Below, one piece after another: positions 62,783-64,000 of a stretch of 64,000 nucleotides of DNA (the first letter of the stretch is position 1; the number at the start of each line of letters is the position of its first letter). Made by a program: the position numbers and the translations under genes. This DNA comes from Fluviicola sp. GTDB lineage: Bacteria; Bacteroidota; Bacteroidia; Flavobacteriales_D; Crocinitomicaceae. Where the stretch lies: NCBI GenBank assembly GCA_002734065.2, contig NVXU02000020.1:62001-126000 (forward strand). The letters run 5' to 3'. Under the pieces are notes generated by a model. It saw nothing but the letters and a program-made list of their open reading frames with translations. It was not told the DNA's origin and did no database searches.

Positions 62783-62901
62783 TTCTTCTATTTAGAAGAG
62801 GCCCCCCAATATTCGTAAGTTAAAGACATATTTATAAAAATCTAAAATATTGGTAATCAAATTCTTAGGGCTACATTTTAATTTTTTAACAAATAAACGA
62901 T

Positions 62902-62933
62902 ACTAATAGTTGCAGAAATGATAGTAATACTAT
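62902..62933 (+). promoter_or_regulatory. Probable operator of the TetR-type regulator
   Basis: ATAGTAATACTAT (62921-62933) is a 6+1+6 palindrome that abuts the -7 box, and ACTAATAGT (62902-62910) is a second, shorter palindrome that overlaps the -33 region. A repressor there would block the promoter at 62910-62941. Confidence 0.55.
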
Positions 62934-62941
62934 TATCTTTG
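62910..62941 (+). promoter_or_regulatory. Promoter of the TetR-ABC exporter unit
   Basis: TTG (62910-62912), a 21-bp spacer and TATCTTTG (62934-62941), 18 nt before the GTG start. Confidence 0.6.
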
Positions 62942-62959
62942 CATGTAAATAAACTATAA

Positions 62960-63643
62960 GTGAAAAATATTCATATACAAATAGAGGTTAGCAAGGAGTT
63001 GTACACTAAGAATCCTGATTCTTCAGAATTAGGGCGTAAAATAATTTCTAGCAGTATTGAATTAATCAATGAAATTGGTTTTGAATCTTTTACGTTTAAA
63101 AAGCTAGGTGCGACGATAAATTCTCCAGAAAGTTCTATTTATAGGTATTTTACTAACAAGCAAGCACTGCTAATTTACCTTACGAGTTGGTATTGGACGT
63201 GGACTGAATATCGTTTGGTTTTTGCAATGACTATTGTAGCGTCTATAGATGAACGATTAAATAAATGCATAGAAATTCTGACTCAACCTGTAGAGGTTGA
63301 CGATGACATTTCTTATGTGAATGAGATATTGCTCAGCGAAATTATTTTTGCAGAATCGCTAAAAGCTTATCACACTAAAAACGTAGATGAGCAAAATAAG
63401 ATAGGTTGTTTTGAAGCTTACAAGAGTGTAGTTCAGCGGGTAAGTGACATTGTTTTGGAAATACAGCCTGATTTTGAATACCCGCACATGTTAATTTCCA
63501 CAATTATAGAAGGAGCGCATCAGCAAAAGTATTTTTCTGAGCATTTACCAGCCTTGACAGATAAAGTAAAAGATAAAAAAGCAATAAATAGTTTTTATAC
63601 AGAGTTGACTTGGAATTTTTTAAAGTCAACAACAAGAAATTAA
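62960..63643 (+). CDS. TetR/AcrR family transcriptional regulator
   Basis: 227 aa from a GTG start. The N-terminal helix-turn-helix is ELGRKIISSSIELINEIGFESFTFKKLGATINSPESSIYRYFTNKQALLIYL (about residues 24-75; landmark words only), typical of TetR. The C-terminal ligand/dimer domain is not recognised. It lies 10 bp before an ABC exporter gene, so it probably controls that exporter and itself. Palindromes over its promoter fit autoregulation. Confidence 0.9.
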   Translation: MKNIHIQIEVSKELYTKNPDSSELGRKIISSSIELINEIGFESFTFKKLGATINSPESSIYRYFTNKQALLIYLTSWYWTWTEYRLVFAMTIVASIDERLNKCIEILTQPVEVDDDISYVNEILLSEIIFAESLKAYHTKNVDEQNKIGCFEAYKSVVQRVSDIVLEIQPDFEYPHMLISTIIEGAHQQKYFSEHLPALTDKVKDKKAINSFYTELTWNFLKSTTRN

Positions 63644-63653
63644 ATAAAGAAAA

Positions 63654-64000
63654 ATGGACACGAAACGAATAACTCCCGGTCAACGTTTTTGGAGGTTGTT
63701 AAAACCTGACGCAAAAGAGGTGCGAAATATTTATATTTACTCTATATTCAGTGGGCTAATAAGCCTATCACTACCTTTAGGTATTCAAGCGATTGTCAAT
63801 CTCATACAAGGGGGGCAAATGAATTCTTCTTGGATAGTTTTGGTTGTTTTTGTGGTGCTTGGAATCATTATAACAGGTGTTTTACAGATATACCAACTAA
63901 GAATTACAGAGAATCTCCAACAAAAGATTTTTACACGCGCAGCTTTTGAATTTTCATACAGAATTCCACAAATCAAAATGGAAGCTCTATACAAGCATTA
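63654..64000 (+). CDS. ABC transporter, HlyB-like membrane part (partial)
   Basis: 115 visible residues; the gene runs off the right edge. The N-terminus MDTKRITPGQRFWRLLKPD is followed by membrane helices (YIYSIFSGLISLSLPLGIQAIVN, SWIVLVVFVVLGIIITGVLQIYQL). The pattern, and SLPLGIQAIVNLI, match the ABC transmembrane domain of type I export ATPases that lack an N-terminal peptidase domain. The nucleotide-binding half is outside. It lies directly behind a TetR gene; the substrate is unknown. Confidence 0.85.
   Translation, partial: MDTKRITPGQRFWRLLKPDAKEVRNIYIYSIFSGLISLSLPLGIQAIVNLIQGGQMNSSWIVLVVFVVLGIIITGVLQIYQLRITENLQQKIFTRAAFEFSYRIPQIKMEALYKH

Overview
The window is a chromosomal segment of an AT-rich member of the Bacteroidota, most likely Flavobacteriales (Crocinitomicaceae-like). 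The evidence is a SprB-repeat adhesin next to a PorP/SprF gene, four secreted proteins with type IX secretion (T9SS) sorting domains, a bifunctional MurF-alanine racemase, and many promoters of the Bacteroidota type (TTG, 17-23 bp, TAnnTTTG). The genus is not certain. I see no tRNA, rRNA, CRISPR array, insertion sequence or prophage. Most of the window is core metabolism. The accessory interest lies in repeats and in a small ORF6N gene array.

Layout. 1-4.4 kb: RseP-type site-2 protease (partial), a YceI lipoprotein, CvpA, then prs-rplY closed by a terminator. 4.4-9.8 kb: PorP/SprF and a 1437-aa T9SS type B adhesin on the minus strand. 10.2-13.1 kb: a secreted multidomain N-acetylmuramoyl-L-alanine amidase. 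13.2-16.6 kb: two very small genes, a perfect palindrome, a tandem 78-bp repeat, a YgiQ radical SAM protein and a small T9SS cargo protein. 16.9-20.4 kb: a lipoprotein, leucyl aminopeptidase and pdxA. 20.5-26.6 kb: the conserved DUF177-rpmF-plsX-fabH-accB-accC fatty-acid cluster, then DUF983 and phosphatidylserine decarboxylase. 26.6-29.1 kb: three ORF6N paralogues, the middle one broken at a large palindrome, with a small membrane protein between the second and third. 29.2-31.8 kb: a membrane pyrophosphatase with an unusual Cys/Met-rich tail.

32.0-39.8 kb: an LtaS-like sulfatase and a family 9 glycosyltransferase, a thioesterase on the other strand, and a tightly packed run of glycosyltransferase, phosphosugar isomerase, lipB, serine hydrolase and an unknown gene. 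40-44 kb: a lipoprotein, Mrp and a NifU-like protein (Fe-S assembly), an unknown secreted protein, superoxide dismutase and an acidic lipoprotein. 44-48.5 kb: two amidohydrolase-family genes in which one and a half domains have lost their metal ligands. 48.5-48.9 kb: a long mosaic inverted repeat. 48.9-64 kb: a cytochrome b-like protein, HflX, a choice-of-anchor-L T9SS protein, an M20 dipeptidase, envelope proteins (thioredoxin-like, LEA-like, SGNH, CHAP), an M28 peptidase, thymidine kinase, MurF-Alr, a TetR regulator with a probable operator, and the start of an ABC exporter.

How it works together: much of the content builds or remodels the envelope (phospholipid, peptidoglycan and LPS-type sugars, T9SS surface proteins). 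I did not find one clear new multi-gene system. The most unusual signals are the palindrome-templated change in the ORF6N array, the TCTAA-delimited mosaic repeats, one 14-bp-arm palindrome found both between genes and inside psd, a hairpin repeat read in frame within a protein gene, and the likely metal-binding tail on the pyrophosphatase.
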